A DNA stretch of 64,000 bases from Rohdeia sp041398665 (lineage in GTDB: Bacteria; Planctomycetota; UBA1135; GCA-002686595), in assembly GCA_041398665.1 (NCBI GenBank), contig JAWKUH010000003.1, forward strand, positions 124,001 to 188,000, in the 5' to 3' direction. Positions within the stretch are counted from its first letter, which is position 1; each line of letters begins with the position of its first letter. The position numbers and the translations under genes are program-made. Below the pieces are notes generated by a model. It was not told the DNA's origin. It did no database searches and saw only the letters and a program-made list of their open reading frames with translations. Shown here one piece after another: positions 28,798-38,546 of this stretch.

Positions 28798-30465
28798 ATG
28801 CGAATCGCCATCCTGCTCGCGGCCGCCCTTCCCTCCATCGCCTACGCGCAGGGACCGCCGCCGCCGCCCCCCCCGCCGCCGCCGTTGCAGCCGCTCGGCG
28901 CCCCGGTCGCGCCGCCCGCCAACCCGATCACGCAGAACAAGTCGGACCTCGGTCGCGCGCTGTTCTGGGACGAGCAGCTCTCGTCGAACGGGACCATGTC
29001 CTGCGGCTCGTGCCACTTCCCGTCGCGCGGCGGCAGCGACCCGCGCACGTCGATCGGCGGCGTCGGCAGCACGCACCCCGGTGCGGACGGCGTCTTCGGC
29101 ACGCCCGACGACGTCGCGGGTTCGGCCGGCGTCACGGCGAGCGTCGCGAACGGCTCCTACCTGCTCGACCCGTCGTTCGGGCTCGATCCGCAGGTGACCT
29201 CGCGCAAGTCGCCGAGCAACCTCGCCGCGGCGTACGCCCCGATCCTCTTCTGGGACGGTCGTGCGACGGGTGAGTTCCGCGACCCGATCACCGGTCAGGT
29301 GCTGATCCCCGCCGGCGCGGCGCTCGAGTCGCAGGTGCTCGCACCTCCGGTCTCGTCGGTCGAGATGGGGCACACCGGCATCGACTGGAACGACGTCGCC
29401 CAACGCATCGCGTCGTCGACGCCGCTGCGACTGTCGCCGCAGGTGCCCGCCTCGCTGTCGACCTGGATCGCCGGACGCTCGTACCCCGAGCTCTTCGGCG
29501 AGGTGTTCGGCACGACCGACGTCACGCCGGCGCGCATCGCGATGGCGATCGCGACCTACCAGCGCACCGCCGTTGCGAACCAGACGCCGCTCGACGCCTT
29601 CCTCGCCACGGGGCAAGGGCTCACGCCGCTCGAGCAGCAGGGCTTCAACCTCTTCGGACAGCTCAACTGTCGGTTGTGCCACGCGGGCAACCGCTTCACG
29701 GACGACCAATTCCACTACATCGGCGTGCGTCCGGTGAACGAGGACCTCGGCCGTTTCGACGTGACGGGGCTCCCCGGCGACCGCGGCGCGTTCAAGACGC
29801 CGTCGCTGCGCAACGTGCGCGACCGCGGCCCGTACTTCCACGACGGTCGCTTCGCGACGCTCGAGGAGGTCGTGGACTTCTACGACCGCGGCGGTGACTT
29901 CAACGCGCCGAACAAGGCTCCGGCGATCCAACCGCTCGGCCTCACGCAGCAGCAGAAGAACGCGCTCGTCGCCTTCCTCCGCAGGCCGCTCGCGGACCCG
30001 CGCGCGGCGAACGAGACGGGGCCGTTCGAGCGCCCGCTGCTCTACACCGAGTCGAACCGCGTCCCGATCGTCTACGGCAAGGCGACGCTCGGGACCGGAT
30101 GGATCGCTCCGCAGATGGTCGCGCTCGAACCGCCCTCGGTCGGCAACACGAGCATGACGATCGGACTCGCGCGCGGACTCGGCGGCGCACCGGCGTACCT
30201 CGGCATCGACGTGGTCCCGTCCCTCGCCGGGACGACCGTGCTCGGCGTCGAGTCGCACCTCGCCCTGTCGCCCGCCCTCTGGCTGATCCCGGTCGGACTG
30301 CTCCAGGGGACCGGGCCGGGCGGAGGCTTCACGAGCCAGTCGTTCTCGCTGCAGCTCCCCGCGCTCGTCGGCGCCACGTTCTACGCGCAGTGGTTCGTGT
30401 TCGACACGGGAGCCTCGGGCGGCCTGTTCTCGGCGAGCCCCGCCGCGGCGCTGACGCTGTTCTGA
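28798..30465 (+). CDS. Di-haem cytochrome c peroxidase family protein with C-terminal beta module
   Basis: A signal peptide (RIAILLAAALPSIAYAQG) is followed by an unusual run of ten prolines (residues 20-29), then the di-haem peroxidase/MauG core: LGRALFWDEQLSSNGTMSCG with haem motif CGSCH at 69-73, FWDGRATGEFRDP, a second haem motif CRLCH in LFGQLNCRLCHAGNRFTD, and GAFKTPSLRNVRDRGPYFHD with the distal ligand region. The last ~130 residues are the same extracellular module seen in other proteins here (SFSLQLPALVGATFYAQWFV). Catalysis would be peroxide reduction or protein oxidation in the periplasm. Intact, 555 residues. The fusion of a peroxidase to this module is unusual outside this lineage. 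Confidence 0.92.
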   Translation: MRIAILLAAALPSIAYAQGPPPPPPPPPPLQPLGAPVAPPANPITQNKSDLGRALFWDEQLSSNGTMSCGSCHFPSRGGSDPRTSIGGVGSTHPGADGVFGTPDDVAGSAGVTASVANGSYLLDPSFGLDPQVTSRKSPSNLAAAYAPILFWDGRATGEFRDPITGQVLIPAGAALESQVLAPPVSSVEMGHTGIDWNDVAQRIASSTPLRLSPQVPASLSTWIAGRSYPELFGEVFGTTDVTPARIAMAIATYQRTAVANQTPLDAFLATGQGLTPLEQQGFNLFGQLNCRLCHAGNRFTDDQFHYIGVRPVNEDLGRFDVTGLPGDRGAFKTPSLRNVRDRGPYFHDGRFATLEEVVDFYDRGGDFNAPNKAPAIQPLGLTQQQKNALVAFLRRPLADPRAANETGPFERPLLYTESNRVPIVYGKATLGTGWIAPQMVALEPPSVGNTSMTIGLARGLGGAPAYLGIDVVPSLAGTTVLGVESHLALSPALWLIPVGLLQGTGPGGGFTSQSFSLQLPALVGATFYAQWFVFDTGASGGLFSASPAAALTLF

Positions 30466-30482
30466 TCCAATCGGATCCCTTC

Positions 30483-30537
30483 GCGCGGTTCGCCGCGACC
30501 CCGCACTTCAACGTGCGAAGGTCGCGACGAACCGCGC
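30483..30537. terminator. Nested hairpin between convergent genes
   Basis: 30483-30500 pairs with 30520-30537 over 18 bp with a single G-U pair; an inner 5-bp hairpin (CGCAC/GTGCG) fills the loop. It begins 18 nt after the peroxidase stop, and the stop codon of the minus-strand gene (30508-30510) lies in the apical loop. It probably terminates both genes. Confidence 0.65.
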
Positions 30538-32085
30538 TCTCGTCGGTACGCCCTCGACCGCGTTCCGCGGAGCGTTCGCGGTGACGTGCAGCACGCACTC
30601 GCCGCGCCACCACTCGATCGCGCACGGACCGAGCGTGTAGGGGAGGGGCTCGCCCGCGTCCGACGCAGCGTCGACCGTGACGTCGAGCCGGGTGCCGGCG
30701 TCGACGCCGCGCGCGGGGAGGCGGACGCGCGCCGCGATGCGCCAGTCGCGCGACCGGTCCTTGCCGTACATGTCCCAGGCGTCGGGGTCGAACGAGCCGT
30801 CGCGCTCGAACAGCACCTCGACGCGCTCGACCCCGTCGAACGTCGCCGTCGTCGTGACGGTGAGCGGCACCGCCGGCCGCGTCGGGACGAAGGGAGCGAG
30901 CGCGGGATCGCCGATCAGGATGCGGTTCGCACCGCCCCCCGCCATGATCGGTTCGCGGCGCTCCGGGGCGACGCCGTCGCGCGGCACGTCGAGGTAGAGG
31001 TCGGGCCCCTGCGCGAGGACGAGGTCGTCGTACGTCGACTTCACGGCTTCGCCGAGCGACGCACCGTTCGAGAGGGCGAACTCGACCTCGCGGTCGACGG
31101 CCATGCCGTGGTTCGCGCCGATGGGGGCGAGCAGTGCGGCGGCACCGGCGTCGAGCCAGGCGAGCGCGAGGCTCTCGTCGGCGGCGAGGACGTGCAGCGT
31201 CGGTCGTTCGGTGCGTCCGAAGGTGGAGACGATGTCGTTCTCGACGAACGCGCGAGCTGGGATCGCGCTGTGGCAGGTCCCGCTCCACACGATCGGCGAG
31301 GCGAGGTGCAGCGCACGTACGTCGTCCGCTAGGAGGCGCGGCATGACGCCCTCCGGATCGCTCCCGACGCGAGCCGGGTCGTACTCCCAGTGCTTCGTCC
31401 GGTCGAGGTTCCTGCGTCCGTCGAAGAGCCAGATGCCCTGCGGGTCGCCGTTGCCCGTGACCGTGAGGACGCTCGCGGACTCGAGACGCCGGAGTTCGCG
31501 CGCCGCGAAGGCGAGGACCTCGGGGTCGGACTCGACGCAGGCGAGCCCGACGCTCTCGCCGCCGAAACCCGCGCGCAACGCGGCTCCCGGGATGTGGTTC
31601 CGGAAGATCGTCGACGGCATGCCGGACGTCACGAAGAGCCCGGCCCAGCGCTTCGACGCGAGTCCGTGCTCGTGGAGCGCGACGGTGCGCTCCCACAGCG
31701 AGGCGAGCGCCTCCCCGTCGCGCGCGGTGAGGTAGCCGAAGGCGAAGTCCGTGAAGGGATCCGCGTCGACCGCGCGCGCGAGCGCCAGCACTCGCCGGTG
31801 CAGCGCCGCGTCGAGCACGGCCGGCGGCACGACGAACAGGACGTTGTCGGGACCGAGGTCGCGCAGCGGGGCGGCGAGGTCCTCGAGCTCCGACGAGGCG
31901 CACTCGAGGAGCCGAGCGCCGTGGAACTCGACGACGCGCTCGATCGTGGGCGCGAAGCCCGTCGCGGTGGGATCGTCGCGGTCCAAGGCGACGACGACGT
32001 ACGGTGCGCCCGAGCGCGGACGAGCTTCGTCCGACGCGCCCGTGGGAGCGACGAGCAGCGCGAGGAAGAGGGCGAGTTCCAGCAT
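30508..32085 (-). CDS. Large secreted hypothetical protein, possibly clan-CD-like
   Basis: An intact 525-residue protein with a signal peptide (LELALFLALLVAPTGASDEA). It has alternating strands and helices: VLFVVPPAVLDAALHRRVLA, GLFVTSGMPSTIFRNHIPGA, VLTVTGNGDPQGIWLFDGRR, IVWSGTCHSAIPARAFVEND and AGAAALLAPIGANHGMAVDR, then a beta-rich C-terminal domain (RLDVTVDAASDAGEPLPYTL). The sequence W-S-G-T-C-H-S-A and the later G-A-N-H-G are reminiscent of caspase/gingipain-fold proteins, but the order of His and Cys does not match confidently, so I leave it unassigned. It is convergent with the peroxidase gene. Confidence 0.75.
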   Translation of the reverse strand: MLELALFLALLVAPTGASDEARPRSGAPYVVVALDRDDPTATGFAPTIERVVEFHGARLLECASSELEDLAAPLRDLGPDNVLFVVPPAVLDAALHRRVLALARAVDADPFTDFAFGYLTARDGEALASLWERTVALHEHGLASKRWAGLFVTSGMPSTIFRNHIPGAALRAGFGGESVGLACVESDPEVLAFAARELRRLESASVLTVTGNGDPQGIWLFDGRRNLDRTKHWEYDPARVGSDPEGVMPRLLADDVRALHLASPIVWSGTCHSAIPARAFVENDIVSTFGRTERPTLHVLAADESLALAWLDAGAAALLAPIGANHGMAVDREVEFALSNGASLGEAVKSTYDDLVLAQGPDLYLDVPRDGVAPERREPIMAGGGANRILIGDPALAPFVPTRPAVPLTVTTTATFDGVERVEVLFERDGSFDPDAWDMYGKDRSRDWRIAARVRLPARGVDAGTRLDVTVDAASDAGEPLPYTLGPCAIEWWRGECVLHVTANAPRNAVEGVPTRARFVATFAR

Positions 32086-32250
32086 CGGGGAGGAGCGTAC
32101 CAGTCGCGAACCGACCGGGACCGCGGACGGCCCGCCGACGCGTGCCCCGCGGAACGGAGCCGCCCGTCTTGACCGTCCTCTGGGCGATCCCTAGCTTCCT
32201 CGGCCCCCTTTCCGGACCGCGAGGTCCCGACCCCCCCTCAGGAGCAAGAC

Positions 32251-32670
32251 ATGGGCTTCGTCAAGGAATTCAAGGACTTCGCCATGCGCGGCAACGTGAT
32301 GGACATGGCGATCGGCATCATCATCGGTGGTGCCTTCGGCAAGATCGTCAGCTCGTTCGTCGCGAACGTGATGATGCCGCCGCTCGGCGTGCTGATGGGC
32401 GGCGTCGACTTCTCGGACAAGGAGATCGTGCTGAAGGCGGCGGAGACGGGTGCCGACGGCACCGAGATCCCCGCGGTGACGCTCGGCTACGGCATCTTCA
32501 TCAACACCGTCATCGACTTCGTCATCGTCGCCTTCGCGATCTTCCTGCTCGTCAAGGCGATGAACGCCGCCAAGAAGAAGGAAGAGGCCGCGCCCGCCGC
32601 GCCGCCGGCACCGTCGAAGGAGGAGGTCCTCCTCGGCGAGATCCGCGACATCCTCAAGGCGAAGGCCTGA
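32251..32670 (+). CDS. mscL: Large-conductance mechanosensitive channel MscL
   Basis: A 139-residue protein, the normal MscL length: MGFVKEFKDFAMRGNVMDMA is the amphipathic N-terminal helix, AIGIIIGGAFGKIVSSFVAN the first pore helix with small residues lining the gate, a periplasmic loop follows, then GYGIFINTVIDFVIVAFAIF is the second helix and KKKEEAAPAAPPAPSKEEVL the linker to a C-terminal coiled-coil helix (LLGEIRDILKA). It releases solutes during osmotic down-shock. Start at ATG 32251 after CAGGAGCAAGAC. It stands alone, ended by a strong palindromic terminator. Confidence 0.97.
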   Translation: MGFVKEFKDFAMRGNVMDMAIGIIIGGAFGKIVSSFVANVMMPPLGVLMGGVDFSDKEIVLKAAETGADGTEIPAVTLGYGIFINTVIDFVIVAFAIFLLVKAMNAAKKKEEAAPAAPPAPSKEEVLLGEIRDILKAKA

Positions 32671-32693
32671 CCGTCGGGCCTCCACGAATGCGA

Positions 32694-32727
32694 GCGGGGC
32701 GCCGGTCCGATCGGACCGGCGCCCCGC
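32694..32727. terminator. Perfect 34-bp palindrome, bidirectional terminator
   Basis: A perfect inverted repeat, 17 nt per arm (GCGGGGCGCCGGTCCGA and its complement), lies 24 nt after the mscL stop and 35 nt from the end of the convergent secreted-protein gene. It folds into a ~15-bp GC-rich stem with a tiny loop. TTGCG follows on the mscL side, so the U-tract is minimal. Confidence 0.8.
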
Positions 32728-32762
32728 TTGCGTTCGCCGCGCCGCTCACGCGGCGCCCGCGG

Positions 32763-34481
32763 TCACGGGCAGCCCAGCGTCAGGCACATGCCGTTGCTGA
32801 AGAAGTCCGGGAAGCCCGGGATCGGCTTCTGGCCGCCGAAGTTCGGGTCGCACAGGCGCGCCTGCAGCGTGAACTTGCAGCCCACGAGCCCCGTCGCAGG
32901 CGGGAGCGCGAGGCATCCCGCAGCACTTCCGTTGCCGTCGAGGAACCCGTACGTCACCGAGAAGTAGCTGAAGATGTCGATGTGGATCGTGCAGGGCGTC
33001 CCGAAGATCGGCGTGTTGGTCGACGGGCCCTTGGACCCGAACAGCCAGTAGGCCGCCAGCGGGAACTGCGAGTCGAGGTTCCAGCACCAGTTCGATCCGA
33101 GCACCGGGAGCGTCCCGGTGAGCACCCCGTCGGTGGGGTGGTTGCAGCCCGGGAGGTTGGTGTCGACCGCTGCCTGGACGAACACGCCGGTGCAGGGCGG
33201 GCGCGTGCGACCGATCACGGAGATGTCGCCGCCGATGCCCTTGGCGTCGATCGTGTTGTTGGGGTCGTACTTGATCGCGCAGATCGGCGTGATCGCGGCC
33301 GCCGGGTCCGCCGGGAGCGACGTGAACTGGAGCCCGGCGATGCCGTGCGAGCCGCCCGAGGTGTTGAGCATGTCGGCGGCCGAGGACCACACGACGTCGT
33401 TGAGACCCGTGACGTCGGCCCAGTCGCCGCCGCCGTAGCTCTCGGGCGTGTTGCCCCCGAGGACCGAGATGCCCCAGTCCTTCGCCTCGCTCCAGGCGCC
33501 GGGACCGCCCGTGAAGACGGCGACCGACGTGCGGTGGTTGTAGGTGTCGACGTCGGAGAGCGTCAGGCCGAGGAGCGTGAAGTTGGCCATGGTGCGCTGC
33601 GCGCACATCATCCGGCCGTCCCACGAGAACTCGATGTCGGAGATCGGGTGTCCCGGGTTGAGGTACGTCGCGGCGAACTCGAGCTGGTCGGTCGCCGGCG
33701 CGAAGTCACCACCGACGAGCGCGACGGAGCGGACCGTCGGCTGCGCGTTGGCCGCGGGCCACACCGAGTAGTACACGCGACCGTTGAGCAGCGAGATGCC
33801 CCACAGGCGCTCGCCGCGCGGCGCGAACCCGATCGCGCCGTTGTCCGCGCCCATCGGGTCGAAGTTCGAGAGGACCTGACCGGTGTTGCTGATCCGGTAG
33901 ATCCGACCGTCCTCCATGTTCGTCACGAAGAACTGGTCGTTGTTCGTGTCGTACGCGATGTTGCCGAGGCCCGGTCCGGTGACGCGCGACGCGTAGTTCG
34001 TCGACGTCATCACGAACTGCTGCTGCGGCAGCACGGCGAAGACGGAGGCCGAACCGGTCTGACCGTCGATCTTGTAGATCGTTCCCGCGGCCGCGAGGCT
34101 GTTCGCGCCGCCGCCGAGCGAACCGTAGCGCCAGATCCCGTCCTTCGGCGCGTTCGGCGTCGAGAAGCCCTCGACGTTCGACGACGCCGTGACGTAGATG
34201 TCGCGGTCGTTGTCCCACGTGACGCCGAAGACGTTGCCGATGTTGTTCACCACCCACTCCGGGTGGTGGAAGGCCGGGGCGTTGTAGTGGTTGGGTCCGA
34301 AGACCGGATTCCGGACGTCGATGAGTCCGAAGGTGTACTGTTCGGAGGCCGGGTAGATCGTCCGGGTGCCGCAGGTGACGGCGGCCCAGCCGTTCGAGTT
34401 CGGCATCGAGCCTCCGCCGGCCAGGGCCGGTCCGGCGGCGAGGGAGAGGGCGAGGGATGCCCACGTGAATTGCGAGAACAT
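32763..34481 (-). CDS. Secreted beta-propeller-like protein with recurring C-terminal module
   Basis: Intact, 572 residues. Signal peptide TWASLALSLAAGPALAGG. The main part has repeated blades: NVFGVTWDNDRDIYVTASSN, GTIYKIDGQTGSASVFAVLP, GLGNIAYDTNNDQFFVTNME, GRIYRISNTGQVLSNFDPMG and ISDIEFSWDGRMMCAQRTMA, consistent with an NHL/SBBP-type propeller. The C-terminal ~180 residues (FVQAAVDTNLPGCNHPTDG to FTLQARLCDPNFGGQKPIPG and FFSNGMCLTLGCP) are Cys-rich and end in the module shared with other secreted proteins here. It is likely extracellular with disulfides. The function is unknown. Confidence 0.82.
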   Translation of the reverse strand: MFSQFTWASLALSLAAGPALAGGGSMPNSNGWAAVTCGTRTIYPASEQYTFGLIDVRNPVFGPNHYNAPAFHHPEWVVNNIGNVFGVTWDNDRDIYVTASSNVEGFSTPNAPKDGIWRYGSLGGGANSLAAAGTIYKIDGQTGSASVFAVLPQQQFVMTSTNYASRVTGPGLGNIAYDTNNDQFFVTNMEDGRIYRISNTGQVLSNFDPMGADNGAIGFAPRGERLWGISLLNGRVYYSVWPAANAQPTVRSVALVGGDFAPATDQLEFAATYLNPGHPISDIEFSWDGRMMCAQRTMANFTLLGLTLSDVDTYNHRTSVAVFTGGPGAWSEAKDWGISVLGGNTPESYGGGDWADVTGLNDVVWSSAADMLNTSGGSHGIAGLQFTSLPADPAAAITPICAIKYDPNNTIDAKGIGGDISVIGRTRPPCTGVFVQAAVDTNLPGCNHPTDGVLTGTLPVLGSNWCWNLDSQFPLAAYWLFGSKGPSTNTPIFGTPCTIHIDIFSYFSVTYGFLDGNGSAAGCLALPPATGLVGCKFTLQARLCDPNFGGQKPIPGFPDFFSNGMCLTLGCP

Positions 34482-34791
34482 GGTGGTGGAGCGGGGGTCG
34501 CTGCCCGAGACGGCGTCGGGCGTGAGGGGGTGCGGGCGTGGGAGGGCGCTCCCGCGGCTCTTCGAGCCCTCCAGGAAATAGCCAGGAGTTTAGCCCCTTC
34601 TGGCCCCCATTGGGGCCCCGAGGTCCCGCGCCCGGGGCGGCTCGGAGAAAAGCCTTGCGGGCAAGGGCTTACGCTGGCCTCGGTGCCCGTGCCCCGGGCG
34701 GGCGCACGCCTCGCCCCCGACCCGCGCCGCGGCGCGGGCTCCCGGTTCGGCCGGGTCGGGGCGCCTCACACGCGCGGTCCCCTCGACCGAG
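34482..34791. other. Intergenic region with inverted repeats, no gene
   Basis: 310 bp. I see a GGCCCC-ATT-GGGGCC hairpin near 34600-34620 and an AAGCCTTGC/CAAGGGCTT imperfect repeat near 34654-34674. The slightly A+T-richer patch around 34574-34597 may contain the promoter of the minus-strand propeller gene. No ORF is convincing. Confidence 0.45.
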
Positions 34792-35973
34792 CTACTTGCG
34801 CGCGGGCTTGTAGCGCTTGCCCTTGCGGTAGTACTCGACCAACTCGTCGAGGAAGTCGTCGCCGAGGTGCTTCGCGAAGACCGCGGCCTGGTCCTCCTCG
34901 GACGGTTCGAAGCCCGGGATCAACTTCCAGCTCTGTGCCGTTCCCTTCACGCCCTTGGTGGCGCGCAGGTCGAACAGGTCGCGCAGGATCGGACCGAACT
35001 CGTCGTGGTGGTGGAGCGCCAGGAAGCGCGCGAAACCGAAGGCCTCGCGGGCCTTGTCGCCGGAGTACGTCCCGCGTTCCCAACCGACGAGCGCACCGAA
35101 GAACGGGTCGGGCTTGCCGCGGAACATCTTGGCGAGGTCCGCGGGCCACGAGTTGTGCTCGCTCGCGTACACGAACTCCGTCCGGTACGGGAAGCAGTAC
35201 ACGCCGTTGAGCAGGTCCTCCTCGACGTGCCACGCGATCCCGAGCTGCAGCCAGTAGGGCAGTTCGCCGAAGCGCCGCGCGACGAGCAGGTGCGTCAGTC
35301 GGTGCACCAGCTCGTTGCGGATGTCCCACTCCTCCTGACCGTCGAGGAGCTCGATCCACGAGGCGCACAGCGGCTTCGTGATGACGAAGCCCGCGAGACG
35401 CCGTGCGGTCGGGATCCAACCGCCGAGGTACTCCTCGGTCTCCTTCAGACGGTCGAGGACCTTGCCGTAGACCTTGACGTCCCGCGCCTGCACGAGCACC
35501 ACGGTCTCGTCGTCGGTCGGGTCGGGCATCCGCGGCGCGCCGCTCGGCGTCGTCCCGCCGGTCGTCGGGCTCTCGCCGGTCGCCTCACCGTCCTCGCCGG
35601 CGGCCGGGAGCATCGCGTCGACGAAGGCGATCGTCTCCTCGACCAGGTCGAGCTCCTTCGACAGCTTCGAGCGTTCGCTCCGCGTGAGGAGGAGGACGCG
35701 ACCGTCCGCACTGAGGTGCATCCCGCACTCCACCTCCTGGGCGAACGGCGCCCAGGTCGTGACGGCCGCCGCGGCCTTCGCGCCGAGCTCGCCCTCGACC
35801 TCGTCGAGCGGGAGGTCCTTCCCCTTCCAGCCGACCTTCAGGTCGTCGCGCGTCGTGTCGGCGGGCGGGGCCGCCGCGCGGTGGATCGGCCCCGTCGACG
35901 ACGGCACCGCGGAGGTGGGTGCGTCGACGGGCAGCGGAAGGGCGAGAGCGAGCGAGGCGAGCAGATTCAGCAT
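34792..35973 (-). CDS. Secreted peptidase-MA-like protein with degenerate zinc motif
   Basis: Intact, 393 residues, with a signal peptide (LNLLASLALALPLPVDA). Residues ~215-250 read ELVHRLTHLLVARRFGELPY and WLQLGIAWHVEEDL. In gluzincin peptidase-MA / DUF1570 proteins this region is H-E-x-x-H followed by a W-L-x-E-G-x-A signature; here the catalytic Glu is Arg (H-R-L-T-H) and the Glu before Gly is Leu, so the protein is probably catalytically dead or binds metal differently. The C-terminal half (GFARFLALHHHDEFGPILRD) is helical. It is followed by a thioredoxin-like/TPR gene on the same strand 141 bp upstream, and they may be co-expressed. Confidence 0.72.
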   Translation of the reverse strand: MLNLLASLALALPLPVDAPTSAVPSSTGPIHRAAAPPADTTRDDLKVGWKGKDLPLDEVEGELGAKAAAAVTTWAPFAQEVECGMHLSADGRVLLLTRSERSKLSKELDLVEETIAFVDAMLPAAGEDGEATGESPTTGGTTPSGAPRMPDPTDDETVVLVQARDVKVYGKVLDRLKETEEYLGGWIPTARRLAGFVITKPLCASWIELLDGQEEWDIRNELVHRLTHLLVARRFGELPYWLQLGIAWHVEEDLLNGVYCFPYRTEFVYASEHNSWPADLAKMFRGKPDPFFGALVGWERGTYSGDKAREAFGFARFLALHHHDEFGPILRDLFDLRATKGVKGTAQSWKLIPGFEPSEEDQAAVFAKHLGDDFLDELVEYYRKGKRYKPARK

Positions 35974-36114
35974 GGAAGGTCGGCGCCGTGGGATGCGTCG
36001 ATGGCGTGCGCGAGCGGCGGCCCGGATTCGTAGGTCGACCCCCGACCGAACGCGCGGTCACGGTACGAAGTCGCGGTCGGCGGAACTCGTGGCGTCGGCG
36101 GAGGGGAGAACGGC

Positions 36115-38386
36115 TCAGTCCCCGTCCCCGGGACCGGTTTCTCCGGAATCCTCCCCGCCCGAGCGAGGGTTGCCCCGTTCCGGGACGGCCGGCTTCTCGT
36201 ACGCCGGGAGCTGCAGAAGGGCGGGATCGATCTTCGCCAACGCCGCTTCGAGTTCGGCGAGCAGCTCGGTCCGGCCGGCGGCCGTCAGGCTCGCGCGCAG
36301 CGTGCGCGAGGTGTCCGACGGCGTCAGGTTGAGGCCGTCCGGGACCGACGGGTCGTCCGTGAGTCCGAGCGCGGCGACGAGTTCGTGCGTCGCCGTGTCG
36401 AGGTCGCCGCGCTCGAGCGCCATGCGCGCGAGTCCCGCGCGGCACAGCGCGCGGTAGTGCCGCGACGCGGCGCGCAGGCCGTCGTCCGACTCGAGGGACT
36501 CGAAGCGGGCCGAGGCGCGCTCGTAGGCCGCGGTCGCCGCGTCGAGCCCGACCGCTCGACGGTGGTACTCCGCCGTGACGAGCGTCGCGAACGCGCGGTA
36601 CCACTCGAGGATGCGCGGCGCACCGTCGCTCGCGATCAAGGCGTCGTACTCCGGCTCGAGTCCGTCGACGCCGCGCTGTTCGAGGACCAGGCCGCGGAAG
36701 CGGTCGTGCAGGTCGCGCGAGCCGGGGAAGCGCAGCACGCCCTCGCGTAGGACGCGCGCGGCCTCGCCGAGCGCGCCGAGGTCCCACAGGAAGTCGTAGT
36801 GCTCGACGACGGTCCGATCCGTGGCGGTCGGGTAGTCCGCGAGTGCGCGGTAGGCCGCGCAGACGTCGGCGAGCCACTGCGGCGACCAGTCCTCGCGCGC
36901 GCGCACGGCGCGACGGATGGCGGCGCGGCGTCCGTCGACGAAGGTCCGCAGCGCCGAGATCGCCGTCCAGTCCGCGGCGCCCGAGGGCAGGGCCTCGACC
37001 GCGGCGACGGCGCGCGCGAAGGCCTCGCGCGCGTCGCCGCGCTCGTTCGCGAGGATCGACGCGAGGGCGTCGACCCGCCAGCCCGTCGCGCCGAGCGCCA
37101 CCGCGTCGTCGAGGTAGCGGCGCGCGTCCGACGTCATGAGGCCGCGGAAGTCGCGGCTCGTCCCCGGAGAGAGCGCGACGGTCAGGAAGGCCTCGCACGC
37201 GTCGAGCTGGGCCTCGGTCCCGCCGTTCTCCGCCGCGCGCACCGCGGCGTCGAGCCGTGCCTGGCGCGCCTCGAGGTCCTCTCCCTCGGCGCTGCGCGCC
37301 ACCTCGCCGGCTGCGGCGCGCCACGAGCCCGTGTCGATCGTCGACCGGTCGCCCGAGAGCCCGCGCTGGACGACACCGAGCAGGCGCGCGTAGCGCGACT
37401 TCTCGCCGATCCGGTCGAGCGCGGCGATCAGCCCCTCGCGCTCGCCCTCGTCGACCGGTCCGTTCAGCACCTGGTTGATGAGCCCGACCGCGCGCGGCGA
37501 GTCCGAGGTCGCGAGCGAACTCCGAGCGGCGCGCGCCGCCTCGGGATCGAGCCCGAGCACCGCGAGTCGCAGGAGGTCGAGCGACGCGTCCGCCCCGACC
37601 TCGCCCGCGCGCTCGACGAGCGCCTGCTTGACCGACCGTCGCTGTCGCCCGTCTCGAAGGCCTGCTCGACGGCGGCCTTGTCCGCCGCGTCGGGGCTGCC
37701 GACCTTGTCGAGCAGCGAACGGTCGCCGCGCGACGATGGGAGGCGCGTCGGGCCGGTTCTTCATGCCGGCCTCGACCGTGTCGAACACCGACTGCACGTC
37801 CCAGGTGTAGTAGACGTCGTAGCTCTCCTTGCCGTCGAGCTCGACCATGATGTGGCGCGGCGACACGCACGCGCCCTCGAAGAACTTCTCGAAGAGCGTG
37901 GGTTCGATCCAGATGTGCTCGCCGCACGTCACCGTGCCGAAGCGCGGGCAGGGCTGCGCGGTTCCCGGCCTCGTCGTAGTCCCTCGGCGTGTGCCGGTAG
38001 GTCGACGCGATGACGCAGACGTACTGGTCGAACAGCTCGGCGATCTCGGGGTCGCGGTAGCGAGTGCCGGCGTAGTGCTCGCTCGCGATCTCGCCGTCCA
38101 TGTTCACGCAGACGAGGATCGGTCGGTTCGTCTCGCGCGAGAGCGCGACGGCGTCCTCCCAGGTCCGCTGCCAGTGGATCAGGCAGGGCTTCTTCCAGTC
38201 CTCCGCCGTCGGCGCCGGCCACATCGACTCGCGCGTCTGTCCGGCGGGCAGCGCCGGCGGTCCGACGATGGTGTGCCCGCCCTCGGCGGCGGGCTTCTCG
38301 TCCTGCGGCGTCGCCGGTGCGGCCACCAGGACGACGAGGAGGGCGGCGAGGAGGGTGATCGGTCGGGCGAGGGTCGTTCGGCGCAT
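36115..38386 (-). CDS. Secreted thioredoxin-like/helical-repeat protein (frameshifted)
   Basis: ATG 38386 begins a signal peptide (LARPITLLAALLVVLVAAPA). Residues ~65-140 resemble a thioredoxin-7/DUF255 domain (WEDAVALSRETNRPILVCVN, then MDGEIASEHYAGTRYRDPEI) in which the C-x-x-C is absent. After a frame change near 37960 the domain ends (GEHIWIEPTLFEKFFEGACV, SPRHIMVELDGKESYDVYYT), and another near 37700 leads to ~450 residues of HEAT/TPR-like helices (AVGLINQVLNGPVDEGEREG, RHYRALCRAGLARMALERGD). It ends at 36115. Total ~755 residues. It is a probable periplasmic redox-inactive scaffold; function is not assignable. Confidence 0.75.
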
Positions 38387-38546
38387 CTCGGTCGCTCCGC
38401 GTGGGATCCGCGCGCGAGCCAGCGGTTGTAGCGGGGTGCCCCGCGAGCGACAAGGGCGGTTCTCACGGCGCACCTCGCGCCGCATCCGCGACCGGCGGCG
38501 CTGCTCCGTCGGGTAGCCTCTCGCTGCGGATCCCCCGGGACCAACG

